Position numbers and translations under genes: made by a program
Part shown: positions 8,310-17,871 of the stretch, one piece after another
How positions within the stretch are numbered: position 1 is the stretch's first letter
How the letters are laid out: each line of letters begins with the position of its first letter
DNA from: Elusimicrobium minutum Pei191
GTDB lineage: Bacteria > Elusimicrobiota > Elusimicrobia > Elusimicrobiales > Elusimicrobiaceae
DNA: 64,000 nt
Reading direction: 5' to 3'
Assembly: GCF_000020145.1 (NCBI RefSeq)
Contig: NC_010644.1
Location: forward strand, 1,488,001-1,552,000
The notes under the pieces: generated by a model
Database searches by the model: none
Told to the model about the DNA's origin: nothing
The model's input: the letters and a program-made list of their open reading frames with translations, nothing else

Positions 8310-9650
8310 TTATTCCCCTACGTTAAACCAACGTCTGTTGCTTAATTTTTTACCGGCTTTCATTAAAGGCTCGTAATCTCTGGCCATCAAATGCGCCTGT
8401 ATCTGGCCTGCGGTGTCAAGCGCAACACCCACAACGATTAATAGTGAGGTTCCGCCAAAGTAAAAAGGAACATTAAATTTGATTCTTGCTATATCAGGCA
8501 TGATGGCGATTAAACAAACAAATATAGCGCCTGAAAGAGTAATCCTGTTTAATACCCATTCAAGGTAATTCTTTGTAGGTTCGCCCGGTCTGATACCAGG
8601 TATAAAACCGCCGTTCTTTTTCATATTTTCAGCCAAATCGGAAGGATTTATTGTCATTGAATTGTAGAAATAGCAGAAGAAAATAATTAAAGAAGCAAAT
8701 ATGGCGAAATAGGCCAAGTGGCCTCTGCCCATAAATTCCGTAATTTTAATAGCCCATGTCGATTCGGGGTTAAAGCCTGCTATCGTTAAAGGCATATAAA
8801 TAATTGATGAGGCGAAAATAACAGCGATAACGCCGCTTTGGTCAATTTTTAAAGGTAAATAACTTGTCTGCCCGCCGTAAACTTTATTGCCGATTTGGCG
8901 TTTTGCGTACTGCACGGGAATTTGCCTTTGGGCTGTTTCAACCCAAACAACTAAAATCATTATTATAATAACAGCCGCAAAAATAGCAATGGAAGAGAAG
9001 AACTGCATTTCGCCCGCTTGCACAAGCTGGACGACTTTCATAACAGCGCTGGGCAATCTGTCAACGATACCCGCAAAGATAATTAAAGAAATACCGTTGC
9101 CGATACCTTTTTCCGTAATCTGTTCGCCAAGCCACATAACAAACATTGTGCCGGTTGCAAGAGTTAAGGTTGTTGTAATATAAAAAGCGATTGAAGGATC
9201 AACGATTGCGGAAATGCCGCCCGGAGCTGACATTTTGCCTAAAGCAAATGTTAAACCGAAACCTTGTACACAGGCAAGAATTAAAGCGAAAACACGCGTA
9301 ATCTGATTTTCTTTTCTTCTGCCGGCTTCGCCTTCTTTATGCATACGGTCAAGCGCGGGAATTAAATGCGCGCCGCGTACCAAACCCATAATAATTGAAG
9401 CGTTAATGTAAGGCATGATACCAAGCGCGAGTATTGAGAACCTGCTCATCGCGCCACCTGAGAAAATATCTAAAAAGCCTAAAACGCCGTGTTGTTGCAT
9501 GGCAAAAATTTGTTTAATAACGTCCGTATTAATACCCGGTATCGGTATCGCCGCCGCTACCCTAAAAACAAATATAGCGCCCAGAACAAAGAGAAGCCTT
9601 TTTTTAAGTTCAGGCGCGTTAAAAATATTAGCAACTGTATTATTAGCCAT
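8310..9650 (-). CDS. secY: Protein translocase subunit SecY
   Basis: 446 residues, the usual size. The channel-forming subunit of the Sec translocon, with ten membrane helices. Family markers include the plug and first-helix area (RVAAAIPIPGINTD), LGIMPYINASIIMG, GIGNGISLIIFAGI, and the cytoplasmic loop RQIPVQYAKRQIG that contacts the ribosome and SecA. It lies 121 bp after rplO, with a perfect 9-bp hairpin (9739-9761) in the gap. Confidence 0.98.
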   Translation of the reverse strand: MANNTVANIFNAPELKKRLLFVLGAIFVFRVAAAIPIPGINTDVIKQIFAMQQHGVLGFLDIFSGGAMSRFSILALGIMPYINASIIMGLVRGAHLIPALDRMHKEGEAGRRKENQITRVFALILACVQGFGLTFALGKMSAPGGISAIVDPSIAFYITTTLTLATGTMFVMWLGEQITEKGIGNGISLIIFAGIVDRLPSAVMKVVQLVQAGEMQFFSSIAIFAAVIIIMILVVWVETAQRQIPVQYAKRQIGNKVYGGQTSYLPLKIDQSGVIAVIFASSIIYMPLTIAGFNPESTWAIKITEFMGRGHLAYFAIFASLIIFFCYFYNSMTINPSDLAENMKKNGGFIPGIRPGEPTKNYLEWVLNRITLSGAIFVCLIAIMPDIARIKFNVPFYFGGTSLLIVVGVALDTAGQIQAHLMARDYEPLMKAGKKLSNRRWFNVGE

Positions 9651-9738
9651 TGTTTGTTTTTCCTTTTAAAGTTAAATAAAGATTAAACATTTGAAAATGT
9701 TTAGTTTGATACATCATTAAAATATATCCAACCAAACA

Positions 9739-9761
9739 CCCGGGCCGCAAAACGGCCCGGG
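9739..9761 (-). other. Intercistronic stem-loop, rplO-secY
   Basis: Perfect 9-bp GC stem (CCCGGGCCG / CGGCCCGGG) with a 5-nt loop. On the minus-strand transcript it is followed by GUGUUUGG rather than a U-run, so it does not look like a simple terminator. It may be an RNA processing or stability element, or a partial attenuator. Confidence 0.7.
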
Positions 9762-9771
9762 ATATTTAAAA

Positions 9772-10227
9772 CTATTTTTTCTCAATTACTGTCACAGAAC
9801 CGCCGGCTTTTTCAATAGCCGCTTTTGCCGTGGCCGAGAAACCGTGCGCGGAAACTTTAAGCCCTTTTTTGAGCTCTCCGTTAGCAAGCACTTTTACTCT
9901 TTTGGCGCATTTAACCAAACCTAAAGTTTTCATCGTTTCAGGTGTGACTTCCTCACCGGCTTTGCAAGCTTTTTCCAAAGAACCGATATTTACATAATCA
10001 AATCTTTTTGCAAATGTCGCATTTGAAAAACCGCTTTTTGGCACTCTTCTGTAAAGGGGCATTTGACCGCCTTCTTTACTTTCTTTCTTTGTATTGCCGG
10101 AGCGTGAGGACTGGCCTTTCATACCTTTCGTGGCGCTGCGGCCCAAGCCGCTGCCTACGCCGAGACCGATTCTTCTTTTTGCTTTTCTAGACCCGTGTTT
10201 AGGGAAAAGTTCATTAAGTTTTACCAT
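9772..10227 (-). CDS. rplO: 50S ribosomal protein L15
   Basis: 151 residues. The N-terminal glycine-rich extension (RRIGLGVGSGLGRSATKGMKG) reaches into 23S rRNA, and the globular end has LVKCAKRVKVLANGELKKGLKVSAHGFS. It follows rpsE by 13 bp: the L30 gene that commonly lies between S5 and L15 is absent. Upstream of secY as expected. Confidence 0.98.
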   Translation of the reverse strand: MVKLNELFPKHGSRKAKRRIGLGVGSGLGRSATKGMKGQSSRSGNTKKESKEGGQMPLYRRVPKSGFSNATFAKRFDYVNIGSLEKACKAGEEVTPETMKTLGLVKCAKRVKVLANGELKKGLKVSAHGFSATAKAAIEKAGGSVTVIEKK

Positions 10228-10240
10228 AGTCTAATCCCCC

Positions 10241-10819
10241 TTATTTGGCTTCCGCAGCTTCGGATTTAATTTCCGCCGCAGGCGTTGTTTTGCCTTTTAA
10301 AGCAAGAACTTCTTCTTTGCTTTTTAAGGTTTTTAACGCTTCCAACGTCGCGTAAACGAGGTTGCAGGCGTTTGTGCTGCCAAGACTCTTTGAAATAATG
10401 TTTTTAATGCCGGCCGCTTCTAATACCAAGCGTGCGCCAGCACCGGCGATAACACCGGAACCGGGCGCTGCGGGCTGCATCCAAACTGAGCTTGCGCCAA
10501 ATTTGCCAATGGTTTCATGGGGAATAGTTTCATTGACAACAGGGAAAGTGATCATATGCTTTCTGGCATGTCCTTCCGCTTTATTAATAGCTAATTGGAC
10601 CTGGTTTGCTTTGCCAATGGCAGCGCCTACTTTGCCGTTGCCGTTGCCGACTACGACGAGCGCTCTAAAACCAAATCTTTTACCGCCTTTAACAACCTTC
10701 GCGGTTCTGGCAACGTTGACTACCGTCATTGTGCCGTCTTCGGGTCTCCTTACTGGAAACTCGGCTCTTCTGCCTTTCGCTTCTTTTTTATTTTCTTTTT
10801 TATTTGTATCAGTAACCAT
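10241..10819 (-). CDS. rpsE: 30S ribosomal protein S5
   Basis: 192 residues, longer than the 167 of E. coli because of an Ala/Glu/Lys C-terminal tail (about 170-192) and a charged N-terminus. The core shows the double-stranded RNA-binding region ([19 protein letters not shown]), [17 protein letters not shown] and the [19 protein letters not shown] segment. It acts in decoding fidelity. Spaced 15 bp from rplR and 13 bp from rplO. Confidence 0.98.
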   Translation of the reverse strand: MVTDTNKKENKKEAKGRRAEFPVRRPEDGTMTVVNVARTAKVVKGGKRFGFRALVVVGNGNGKVGAAIGKANQVQLAINKAEGHARKHMITFPVVNETIPHETIGKFGASSVWMQPAAPGSGVIAGAGARLVLEAAGIKNIISKSLGSTNACNLVYATLEALKTLKSKEEVLALKGKTTPAAEIKSEAAEAK

Positions 10820-10834
10820 TTTTACTCACCCGAA

Positions 10835-11200
10835 TTAGAATTTTAAGCCCGCTTCTCTTGCAGCGTCAGCGAGGGCTTTAATTCTACCGTGATAAATCCT
10901 GCCACCGCGGTCAAACATAACTTCCGTAACGCCTTTATCAAGCGCTTTTTTAGCTATTATTTCGCCGAGGGCTTTCGCAGCTTCTATGCTTTTGGCTGAA
11001 GATTTAAATTTACCTTCAAGCTCTTTTGATAATGTCGTGGCGGAAACAATTGTTTTGCCTTCATTATCATCAATTACCTGCGCATAGAGATATTTCAAGC
11101 TTCTGTAAACAGAAAGTCTTGGTCTGCGAGCGCCGCCTTCCATAAGGTTTTTGCGGGTTCTTTCTTTGCGATATTGATATCTCTCTTGTTTAGTAGCCAT
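10835..11200 (-). CDS. rplR: 50S ribosomal protein L18
   Basis: 121 residues. Binds 5S rRNA with L5 and L25. [20 protein letters not shown] and the end [27 protein letters not shown] are diagnostic. Basic N-terminal tail. Two bp after rplF and 15 bp before rpsE. Confidence 0.98.
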   Translation of the reverse strand: MATKQERYQYRKERTRKNLMEGGARRPRLSVYRSLKYLYAQVIDDNEGKTIVSATTLSKELEGKFKSSAKSIEAAKALGEIIAKKALDKGVTEVMFDRGGRIYHGRIKALADAAREAGLKF

Positions 11201-11202
11201 AA

Positions 11203-11757
11203 TTATTTGCCTCCTGCAGCTGTCTTACCGGCTTTTCTGGCGATATGTTCGCCCTGGTATTTAATACCGCTGCCTTTGTAGGGTTCGGGAGGTCTTACTC
11301 TTCTGATTTTAGCCGCAAAATCGCCGACTAAAAACTTGTCGCTGCCTTTGATTTCCAAAGTGTTGGTTTTACCGTCATAAGCGGCTGTTAAACCTTTGGG
11401 AATGTCAAAAATAACGGGGTGTGACAAACCTACTTCAATAGTAAGTTTTGTGCCGGCCACAATCGCTTTATAACCGAGACCATTGATTTCCAAAACTTTT
11501 GAAAAACCTTTATCAACGCCTTCTATAACATTAAAAACATTAGCGCGGGTTGTACCGTGAATGGCGTTTAAAAGTTTTTCTTTGCCTTTTTCTTCAATGC
11601 TGATGTTTAAAATGCCATTATCGATAACAGCTTTTAAACCTGAAGGAAGAGTATAGTTAAGTGAACCTAAAGGGCCTGTTGCCGTAAGTTCGGCGCCTTT
11701 AATGTCAACTTTAACTTTGCCCGGTATCTGAATAGGTTTTTTTCCAATTCTGCTCAT
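11203..11757 (-). CDS. rplF: 50S ribosomal protein L6
   Basis: 184 residues, two repeats of the L6 fold. [15 protein letters not shown] opens the protein and the C-terminal [21 protein letters not shown] is the family signature. It lies near the factor-binding site and contacts the sarcin-ricin loop region. 18 bp after rpsH, 2 bp before rplR. Confidence 0.98.
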   Translation of the reverse strand: MSRIGKKPIQIPGKVKVDIKGAELTATGPLGSLNYTLPSGLKAVIDNGILNISIEEKGKEKLLNAIHGTTRANVFNVIEGVDKGFSKVLEINGLGYKAIVAGTKLTIEVGLSHPVIFDIPKGLTAAYDGKTNTLEIKGSDKFLVGDFAAKIRRVRPPEPYKGSGIKYQGEHIARKAGKTAAGGK

Positions 11758-11775
11758 ATTATTTAACCTCTCCGA

Positions 11776-12168
11776 TTACCAGACTTGGCAAAGAAGCTCG
11801 CCGCCAAGTTTTTTGGCTTTAGCTTCAGCGTCTGTCATAATGCCTTTGGATGTTGATAAAATTGTTATACCAAAAGCGCCGCGAACGCGGGGGATATCAG
11901 CATAAGAGCTGTAAACTCTCTGCCCCGGGCGGGAAACTCTTTTAAGACCGTTAATGATTACGTCATTCTCAGGCGTGTATTTAAGAAAAACTCTTACTAC
12001 TCCGCCTTTTGTTTCATTATGCACGGCTTTGTAGTTGGCTATGTAGCCTTCTTCTTTTAAAACGCGTGCGATTTCTGTCTTAATTTTAGAAAAGGGAATG
12101 TCAACCTTTTCTTTTCTTTTCATATTTGCATTTCTTATTCTTGTTAAGAAATCTGATATAGGATCCAT
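11776..12168 (-). CDS. rpsH: 30S ribosomal protein S8
   Basis: 130 residues from the ATG at 12168 (MDPISDFLTRIRNAN). A TTG 18 nt upstream is in frame, but 130 residues matches the family and GGAAG lies about 10 nt before the ATG. The C-terminal half shows RVYSSYADIPRVRGAFGITILSTSKG and ends GGELLCQVW, the 16S helix-21 binding domain. In E. coli S8 represses the spc operon by binding upstream of rplE; nothing clear of that kind is visible here. Confidence 0.97.
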   Translation of the reverse strand: MDPISDFLTRIRNANMKRKEKVDIPFSKIKTEIARVLKEEGYIANYKAVHNETKGGVVRVFLKYTPENDVIINGLKRVSRPGQRVYSSYADIPRVRGAFGITILSTSKGIMTDAEAKAKKLGGELLCQVW

Positions 12169-12215
12169 TGTGTATTCGGCTTCCAAAAACCATTTTCTGC
12201 ATTTTTAATATTATA

Positions 12216-12233
12216 CGGATTTGTTTAAATCCG
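12216..12233 (-). other. Intercistronic stem-loop, rpsN-rpsH
   Basis: A 7-bp stem (CGGATTT / AAATCCG) with a 4-nt loop in the 107-bp gap between rpsN and rpsH, the widest gap between ribosomal protein genes in this cluster apart from those flanking secY. The minus transcript after the stem reads UAUAAUAUU, not a U-run. Confidence 0.5.
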
Positions 12234-12275
12234 CCTGCAGAGTTAGTTTCCGCTGTGAAGCCTCCTCCTTATAAA

Positions 12276-12461
12276 TTACCAGCTAGACTTTCTAACACCA
12301 GGGATTAAACCTTGGTGGGCCATTTTTCTGAGGCATATTCTGCAAAGACCGAAATCCCTGTAATAACCTCTGGGACGTCCGCAAACCTGACATCTGTTAT
12401 GATATCTGACTGCGAATTTTTGCGGTTTTGCCATTTTTGCAACCCATGCTTTTGTTGCCAT
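12276..12461 (-). CDS. rpsN: 30S ribosomal protein S14, type Z
   Basis: 61 residues, the short zinc form. [22 protein letters not shown] supplies the four-Cys zinc ribbon, and the C-terminus [11 protein letters not shown] is typical of S14. A head protein of the small subunit. 13 bp after rplE, 107 bp before rpsH. Confidence 0.98.
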   Translation of the reverse strand: MATKAWVAKMAKPQKFAVRYHNRCQVCGRPRGYYRDFGLCRICLRKMAHQGLIPGVRKSSW

Positions 12462-12474
12462 ATAAGACTGCTCC

Positions 12475-13053
12475 TTATTTCTTTTTAAACGGCAAGCCTA
12501 AGTAAGTAAGCAATAATCTGCCGCCGTTATCATCTTTAGCTGTGGTAACGAACGTAATGTTCATACCATGCGGTTTAGGTGATTTTTCAACATCCACTTC
12601 AGGAAAAATGTAATGTTCTTTAATACCTAAGTTAAGGTTGCCTTTGCCGTCGAAGCATTTTTCATTAAACCCCTGGAAGTCCCTTATGCGGGGGCAGGCG
12701 ATTGAAATGAATCTGTCAAAAAAATCATACATTCTGTTACCTCTTAAGGTAACGCGAACGCCTATCGGCATGCCTTCTCTGAGTTTAAAGTTAGAGATTG
12801 ATTTTTTTGCTCTTCTGATCTGCGTGGCCTGGCCTGCGATGCTTGTTAAATCATCTTTGCAGATATCAAGAACTTTTATATCTTCTCTAGCTTCGGGAAC
12901 ACCTATGTTAATAACAATTTTTTCAAGTTTAGGCGCAGCCATAACGCTTTTTAAACCTAAATCTTTCATAAGCGCGGGAAGAACTTTGCCGTTATACAAA
13001 GTTTTTATTCTGGGTTCATAACCCTTTGTTGTTTTCTTAGTTTCTGTTGTCAT
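12475..13053 (-). CDS. rplE: 50S ribosomal protein L5
   Basis: 192 residues, slightly long owing to an N-terminal charged extension (about ten residues). Family marks: [30 protein letters not shown], and [24 protein letters not shown]. Binds 5S rRNA and forms the inter-subunit bridge with S13. 12 bp after rplX. Confidence 0.98.
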   Translation of the reverse strand: MTTETKKTTKGYEPRIKTLYNGKVLPALMKDLGLKSVMAAPKLEKIVINIGVPEAREDIKVLDICKDDLTSIAGQATQIRRAKKSISNFKLREGMPIGVRVTLRGNRMYDFFDRFISIACPRIRDFQGFNEKCFDGKGNLNLGIKEHYIFPEVDVEKSPKPHGMNITFVTTAKDDNGGRLLLTYLGLPFKKK

Positions 13054-13065
13054 TTTTACTTAACC

Positions 13066-13371
13066 TTATTTAACGGTTTCTCCGCATTTGCGGCATACTC
13101 TAACCTTGGCACCATCGTTGGCGACAGTGTGTTTAGGCGTCATAGCTTTGTTGCATTTTTTGCATACAATCGCTACGTTAGAAATATGCAAAGGGGCTTC
13201 TACTTTAATAATGCCGCCTTTTTTGTTGCCCGCAGGCTTTTCATGCTTGCTGACAATGTTTACGCCAGAAACGATAACGCGGTTTTTAGAGGCTATTACT
13301 TCTTTAATTTCGCCTTTTTTACCTTTATCTTTGCCTGAGAGGATTACTACTGAATCATTCTTTTTTAACAT
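13066..13371 (-). CDS. rplX: 50S ribosomal protein L24
   Basis: 101 residues. KOW motif at the N-terminus (KNDSVVILSGKDKGKKGEI) and a C-terminal part with CKKCNKAMTPKHTV and VCRKCGETVK. The two C-x2-C pairs may form a zinc ribbon, as in the C+ versions of several ribosomal proteins. An assembly initiator for the large subunit. Its start lies 1 bp after the rplN stop. Confidence 0.97.
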   Translation of the reverse strand: MLKKNDSVVILSGKDKGKKGEIKEVIASKNRVIVSGVNIVSKHEKPAGNKKGGIIKVEAPLHISNVAIVCKKCNKAMTPKHTVANDGAKVRVCRKCGETVK

Positions 13372-13372
13372 A

Positions 13373-13741
13373 TTAGATTACCTCCGGCGCGAGAGAAATA
13401 ATTTTCAAGAAATTTTTGTCTCTGAGTTCTCTGGCTATAGGGCCGAAAACACGGGTGCCTTTAGGTTCGCCGTTTTCGTTGATAATGCAGACTGCGTTTT
13501 CATCGAAACGGATATAGGAACCGTCTTTTCTTCTTTTTTCTCTGGCCACGCGAACTACTACCGCGCGGACAACGTCGCCCTTTTTAATGCTTGATGTAGG
13601 GATCGCATCTCTGACGGAACACATAATAACATCTCCCAAAGTTGCGATATCCCTGTGGTGACCGCCGCGCACTTTAAAGCACTGGACTTTTCTGGCGCCG
13701 CTGTTGTCTGCCACATTGATAATACTTCTTAACTGAATCAT
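13373..13741 (-). CDS. rplN: 50S ribosomal protein L14
   Basis: 122 residues, near-universal length. [19 protein letters not shown] and the terminal [28 protein letters not shown] are diagnostic (cited in part). A beta-barrel protein at the subunit interface and the docking site for silencing factor RsfS in other bacteria. 29 bp after rpsQ. Confidence 0.98.
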   Translation of the reverse strand: MIQLRSIINVADNSGARKVQCFKVRGGHHRDIATLGDVIMCSVRDAIPTSSIKKGDVVRAVVVRVAREKRRKDGSYIRFDENAVCIINENGEPKGTRVFGPIARELRDKNFLKIISLAPEVI

Positions 13742-13770
13742 AAGTTATAACTCCGTAAGGACTTTCCTTA

Positions 13771-14040
13771 TTAATTTATGGCCTTTTCAACAATTTTAGA
13801 GAGTCTCCATCTCTTCATTTTGCTGATAGGTCTGGTGCTCATAATTTCTACTTTGTCACCAATTTTAGCTTCATTACCTTCGTCGTGCGCGTGGAATTTG
13901 GCAGCTCTTTTAAGAGTTTTGCTGTAAAGACCGTGTCTTACAAGTCTTTCAACTTCTACTACGCATGTTTTGTTACCTTTATCGGAAACAACGACGCCGG
14001 ATAAAACTTTTCTTTTTCCACGAGTTTCTTTATTTTCCAT
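13771..14040 (-). CDS. rpsQ: 30S ribosomal protein S17
   Basis: 89 residues with an OB fold: [19 protein letters not shown], then [31 protein letters not shown] in part. Early assembly protein bound to 16S helices 7 and 11. 8 bp after rpmC. Confidence 0.98.
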   Translation of the reverse strand: MENKETRGKRKVLSGVVVSDKGNKTCVVEVERLVRHGLYSKTLKRAAKFHAHDEGNEAKIGDKVEIMSTRPISKMKRWRLSKIVEKAIN

Positions 14041-14048
14041 ATTTTCCT

Positions 14049-14252
14049 CTATTTAGCCTCTTGTTTTTCACCGATTAAGGTTTTCAACAGAGCAATCTCG
14101 CGTCTTACAGCCTTAATTTCCAACGGATTGGACAACGGCGTTGTGCTGTGTTTGAAAAGAAGATCAAATTTCTTTTCTTGTGCTTTTACGAGCATATCAG
14201 AAAGCTCTTTAACACTTTTCTTTTTTAAATTTTCTTTTTCTTTGGTCTTCAT
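14049..14252 (-). CDS. rpmC: 50S ribosomal protein L29
   Basis: 67 residues, helical hairpin: [20 protein letters not shown] and [19 protein letters not shown]. Lies at the exit tunnel next to L23, where trigger factor and SRP dock. 3 bp after rplP. Confidence 0.97.
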   Translation of the reverse strand: MKTKEKENLKKKSVKELSDMLVKAQEKKFDLLFKHSTTPLSNPLEIKAVRREIALLKTLIGEKQEAK

Positions 14253-14255
14253 AAA

Positions 14256-14666
14256 CTACCTTCTGGATACCAGTTTAGTTTTTATCGGCAATTTGTCAGA
14301 AGCCATTCTCATAGCTCGTTTGGTTGTATCAAGGTCTAAACCTTCTACTTCAAACAAAATATGTCCGGGCTTAACAACTGCTACCCAATGATCTGGGGCG
14401 CCTTTACCTTTACCCATTCTGGTTTCAGCAGGGTGTTTGGTTATTGCTTTATCGGGGAAAACTCTTGTCCACATTTTACCCTTCTTTTTAGCATAACGCG
14501 AAATTACGATACGAGCAGCTTCAATCTGTCTTGCCGTAACCCATTTAGGCTCAAGTGCTTTAAGACCGTATTCGCCGAAGGAGACTGTAGCGCCTCTTTT
14601 GGCAACGCCCTTAATGCGCGGAGCGGAAAACGGTTTTCTATACTTTACTCTTTTAGGCATCAACAT
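14256..14666 (-). CDS. rplP: 50S ribosomal protein L16
   Basis: 136 residues. [35 protein letters not shown] in part, and the [17 protein letters not shown] segment with RMGKGKG. A good AGGAGAGG lies before the first ATG. Contacts the A-site tRNA elbow. 14 bp after rpsC. Confidence 0.98.
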   Translation of the reverse strand: MLMPKRVKYRKPFSAPRIKGVAKRGATVSFGEYGLKALEPKWVTARQIEAARIVISRYAKKKGKMWTRVFPDKAITKHPAETRMGKGKGAPDHWVAVVKPGHILFEVEGLDLDTTKRAMRMASDKLPIKTKLVSRR

Positions 14667-14680
14667 AGTTATTCCTCTCC

Positions 14681-15400
14681 TTATTTAGCCTCGGTAACAG
14701 TTTCAGCTGAACCTGAGGGTGTTTCTGTAACTTCTCTGTGCTTTCTGAGCTCATGCAAAATCTCTTTAGGGGATTTAGCGAAGTGTGTTTTTTTGAAAAT
14801 CCAGACTTTGCAGCCTATTTTACCGCTAATCGTCATAGCTTCGGCTGTGCCGTAATCAATTTCCGCGCAGAGTGTATGTAAAGGAACTCTTCCTTCACGT
14901 TTCCATTCCGTACGGGCGATTTCCGCGCCGCCTAGTCTACCTGAAACCATAATCTTAATACCGAGCGCTTTACCTGCTAAAGCTTTTTCTATGGCCTTTT
15001 TCATCGCCGCGCCGTAGTGCGCGCGTTTCTCAATCTGCATGCAGATTGACTGGGCCACTAAGCTAGCGTCAGTTTCAGGATTTTTGATTTCAACGACATT
15101 GACAAATGTTTTGCTGCCTGTCATTTTTTCTAAATCTTTTCTGAGCTGCTCAATATCAGCGCCTTTTTTACCGATAACAACACCCGGTCTGGCCGTATGT
15201 ATGTTGATTCTTAAAAATGCGCCGGCTCTTTCAATACCTACAAAGCTTATCGCAGCCATTTTAAAGCGTTCTTCAATAAGCTCTCTAATGCGTTTATCCT
15301 CAATGATTAAGGCAGGCATATTTTTGGGAGCAAACCATCTGCTCTGCCAATCCTGGGTATAACCTAACCTTAGACCCTTGGGGTTAATCTTATGTCCCAT
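14681..15400 (-). CDS. rpsC: 30S ribosomal protein S3
   Basis: 239 residues. The KH domain carries [19 protein letters not shown] near residue 75, and the C-terminal domain has [24 protein letters not shown] in part. Forms the mRNA entry channel and has helicase-assisting basic residues. 3 bp after rplV. Confidence 0.98.
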   Translation of the reverse strand: MGHKINPKGLRLGYTQDWQSRWFAPKNMPALIIEDKRIRELIEERFKMAAISFVGIERAGAFLRINIHTARPGVVIGKKGADIEQLRKDLEKMTGSKTFVNVVEIKNPETDASLVAQSICMQIEKRAHYGAAMKKAIEKALAGKALGIKIMVSGRLGGAEIARTEWKREGRVPLHTLCAEIDYGTAEAMTISGKIGCKVWIFKKTHFAKSPKEILHELRKHREVTETPSGSAETVTEAK

Positions 15401-15403
15401 AAG

Positions 15404-15760
15404 TTAACGTCCTCCCTTTTCGTCTGATACAACCACGGTTAGATGACACATGCTCTTTTTGTAGGGCATTGCTCTGCCTTGCGGGCCGGGCTGAATCCTT
15501 CTTAAATTGCTCATCGGGCCGATGTTAGCATAAGCTTCTTTAATATAAACTTTGCTAAGATCAAGCTTTTTGCCCGATTTAACCTCTAAGTTAGCTGCTG
15601 CGCTATGAACGGTTTTGTAGACAAGCTCGGCTGTTCTTTTTTCAATAAAAGGCAACATTTCTTCCGCTTTTTTAACGTTTTTGCCTCTGATTTGATCAAG
15701 CACTAAGCCTACTTTTCTGCTTCCGTGTCTTTGAAATTTTGCTATTGCAAAAGCTTCCAT
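15404..15760 (-). CDS. rplV: 50S ribosomal protein L22
   Basis: 118 residues. [22 protein letters not shown] and the hairpin loop [22 protein letters not shown] in part, which lines the exit tunnel. The loop has no insertion of the kind seen in macrolide-resistant mutants. 17 bp after rpsS. Confidence 0.98.
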
Positions 15761-15777
15761 ATCTTATAACCTCTCAA

Positions 15778-16062
15778 TTACTTTAAGGCGGTGGATTCTT
15801 TCGTCATGCCACCATGTGTCTTAAATACTCTTGTGAAAGAAAATTCGCCGAGTTTATGGCCAACCATTCTTTCAGTGATGTATACAGGAAGGAATTTTTT
15901 GCCGTTATGCACCATAAATGTGTGTCCGATAAATTCCGGCACTATCGTGCATGCCCTTGCCCATGTTTTAATGGGTTTCTTTTCGCTGGAAGTATTCATT
16001 TTTTGAACCTTTTCCAACAGATTATTGTCTATAAAAGGACCTTTCTTTGTAGATCTTCCCAT
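15778..16062 (-). CDS. rpsS: 30S ribosomal protein S19
   Basis: 94 residues. [42 protein letters not shown] and [17 protein letters not shown] are family signatures. A head protein paired with S13. 2 bp after rplB. Confidence 0.98.
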   Translation of the reverse strand: MGRSTKKGPFIDNNLLEKVQKMNTSSEKKPIKTWARACTIVPEFIGHTFMVHNGKKFLPVYITERMVGHKLGEFSFTRVFKTHGGMTKESTALK

Positions 16063-16064
16063 AA

Positions 16065-16904
16065 TTATTTACCAGCCTTATTTTTTCTTCTATCGCTTAC
16101 AATCATCCAATCCCATGACTTTTTGGGTCTGGTTTTTAAACCGCGGGAAGGCTGATTCCAAGGAGAGCGCGGTATGTTACCGCCCTTGCTGTGACCGCGG
16201 CCGCCGCCCATAGGGTGGTCAACTGCGTTCATTGCACTGCCGCGAACCGTAGGTTTTACGCCGCGATGTCTTTTTCTGCCCGCGTTGCCAATAACGATGT
16301 TATTGTGCTCGACGTTGCCAACCTGACCTATGCTCGCACAGCAAGCTATAGGAACAAGTCTTATTTCGCCGGACGGCATTTTGACGTGTGCATAGTCATT
16401 TTCTTTAGCCATAAGCTGGGCTTGTGAGCCGGCGCTTCTTACAAGCTGAGCGCCTTTGCCAACTTTAAGCTCTAATGCGTGGATAAAAGTACCTTCAGGT
16501 ATATTTTTCAAAGGAAGGCAGTTACCCACTTTAATTTCTGCGTTGGGACCGGACATAACTTCATCGCCGATTTTTAAACCGACAGGGTGAATGATATATC
16601 TTTTATCTCCGTCTGCATAATGCAAAAGACAAATTCTTGCGTTTCTGTTCGGATCGTATTCAATGGTAGCCACTTTCGCGGGAACACCATATTTTTCTCT
16701 CTTGAAATCAATTTGTCTGTAAGCTCTTTTATGTCCGCCGCCGATGTGGCGTACCATAATCATACCGGTGTTATTGCGTCCGCCGGTTTTTCTTAAACCT
16801 TTAACAAGCCTCTTTTCAGGAGTTTTGGTTGTGATTTCAGAGAAATCGGCAACCGTAATGGTTCTCCTGGAAGGGGTGTAAGGTCTGAATGTCTTAATAG
16901 GCAT
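16065..16904 (-). CDS. rplB: 50S ribosomal protein L2
   Basis: 279 residues. [17 protein letters not shown], and the peptidyl transferase-proximal stretch [21 protein letters not shown] with its conserved His. Essential for subunit association and tRNA binding. The C-terminal tail is basic. 16 bp after rplW. Confidence 0.98.
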   Translation of the reverse strand: MPIKTFRPYTPSRRTITVADFSEITTKTPEKRLVKGLRKTGGRNNTGMIMVRHIGGGHKRAYRQIDFKREKYGVPAKVATIEYDPNRNARICLLHYADGDKRYIIHPVGLKIGDEVMSGPNAEIKVGNCLPLKNIPEGTFIHALELKVGKGAQLVRSAGSQAQLMAKENDYAHVKMPSGEIRLVPIACCASIGQVGNVEHNNIVIGNAGRKRHRGVKPTVRGSAMNAVDHPMGGGRGHSKGGNIPRSPWNQPSRGLKTRPKKSWDWMIVSDRRKNKAGK

Positions 16905-16920
16905 AGTTTATAGTTTCTCC

Positions 16921-17217
16921 TTACTTCGCCGTCGCTTCAACGACGTCTATTTTGTCGCCTTTTTTGAGGGTTACGACCGCTTTTTTATAGTCGGCTCTTT
17001 TGCCGGCAAAGCGTCCCATACGATGTACTTTGCCTTTAATCGCGCAGGTGTTAATTTTTTCAACGGTAACGTTAAAAAACTTTTCTACCGCTGTAACAAT
17101 TTCGCCTTTGCTCGCGTTTTTGGCAACTACAAAGCTGTATTTATTTTGTTCGTCTCTTAAAATTAAGCTCTTTTCTGTCAAAAGAGGCTTTTTTATGACT
17201 TCATATATCGTTTTCAT
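16921..17217 (-). CDS. rplW: 50S ribosomal protein L23
   Basis: 98 residues. YEVIKKPLLTEKSLILRDEQ, then VEKFFNVTVEKINTCAIKGK. Exit-tunnel docking protein for trigger factor and SRP. Its ATG overlaps the rplD stop by one base (TAATG), so translation is coupled. Confidence 0.98.
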   Translation of the reverse strand: MKTIYEVIKKPLLTEKSLILRDEQNKYSFVVAKNASKGEIVTAVEKFFNVTVEKINTCAIKGKVHRMGRFAGKRADYKKAVVTLKKGDKIDVVEATAK

Positions 17218-17852
17218 TATTTTGCCTCCCCTGCAAAAGTGCTTTTGAGTGTTTCAAGAGCGTCTTTTGTGATAATGATTTTGCTGCTGTTAAGAACAAC
17301 ATAAGCATTAACGTCGGATGCAGGTATTAAGGAAAGACCGGCGATGTTTCTTGCTGACAAGAAAACTTTATTATCCGTCTTTTCTGTTGTTAAAACCAAA
17401 GGTTTTCTGCCTGCTTCCATGGCTTTTAAAGCCGTAGCTAAAACTTTTGTTTTGCTTTCTTTGATTCCGCCGTCGTTAAAAACAATAACGTTACCTTCTG
17501 CGTATTTCGCGGATAAAGCCTGTATTAAGGCAGCTCTGCGTTTCTGCGCGGGTAAGTACTGTCTGAAAGAGCGGGGGGTGGGGCCGAACGCGACGCCGCC
17601 GTGTCTCCAAATAGGAGAGCGCATGCTGCCGTGTCTGGCGCGGCCTGTACCTTTTTGCTTCCACGGTTTTTTGCCTGTGCCGGAGACTTCAGCCCTTGTC
17701 TTAACATCGGCTGTGCCTCTGCGCTGGTTGGCCAAAAACGCGGTTACGACTTCGTGCAAGAATGTCGGGTTAGGTTTTGCGGAAAAAAGAACTTCGGGCA
17801 ATGCCGTTGTGCCTTCTTCTTTACCTTGAATATTAAAAACTTTTGTTTCCAT
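17217..17852 (-). CDS. rplD: 50S ribosomal protein L4
   Basis: 211 residues. The tunnel loop (KTRAEVSGTGKKPWKQKGTG in part, then RARHGSMRSPIWRHGG) is present. In proteobacteria L4 also represses the S10 operon through the leader; whether it does so here is unknown, though a structured leader precedes rpsJ. 19 bp after rplC; overlaps rplW by one base. Confidence 0.98.
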   Translation of the reverse strand: METKVFNIQGKEEGTTALPEVLFSAKPNPTFLHEVVTAFLANQRRGTADVKTRAEVSGTGKKPWKQKGTGRARHGSMRSPIWRHGGVAFGPTPRSFRQYLPAQKRRAALIQALSAKYAEGNVIVFNDGGIKESKTKVLATALKAMEAGRKPLVLTTEKTDNKVFLSARNIAGLSLIPASDVNAYVVLNSSKIIITKDALETLKSTFAGEAK

Positions 17853-17871
17853 ATATTATCTTAGCTCCCTA

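Noticed and set aside
12169-12186. S8 start at TTG 12186
   Set aside because: The ATG at 12168 gives the normal 130 residues and has GGAAG at a workable distance.
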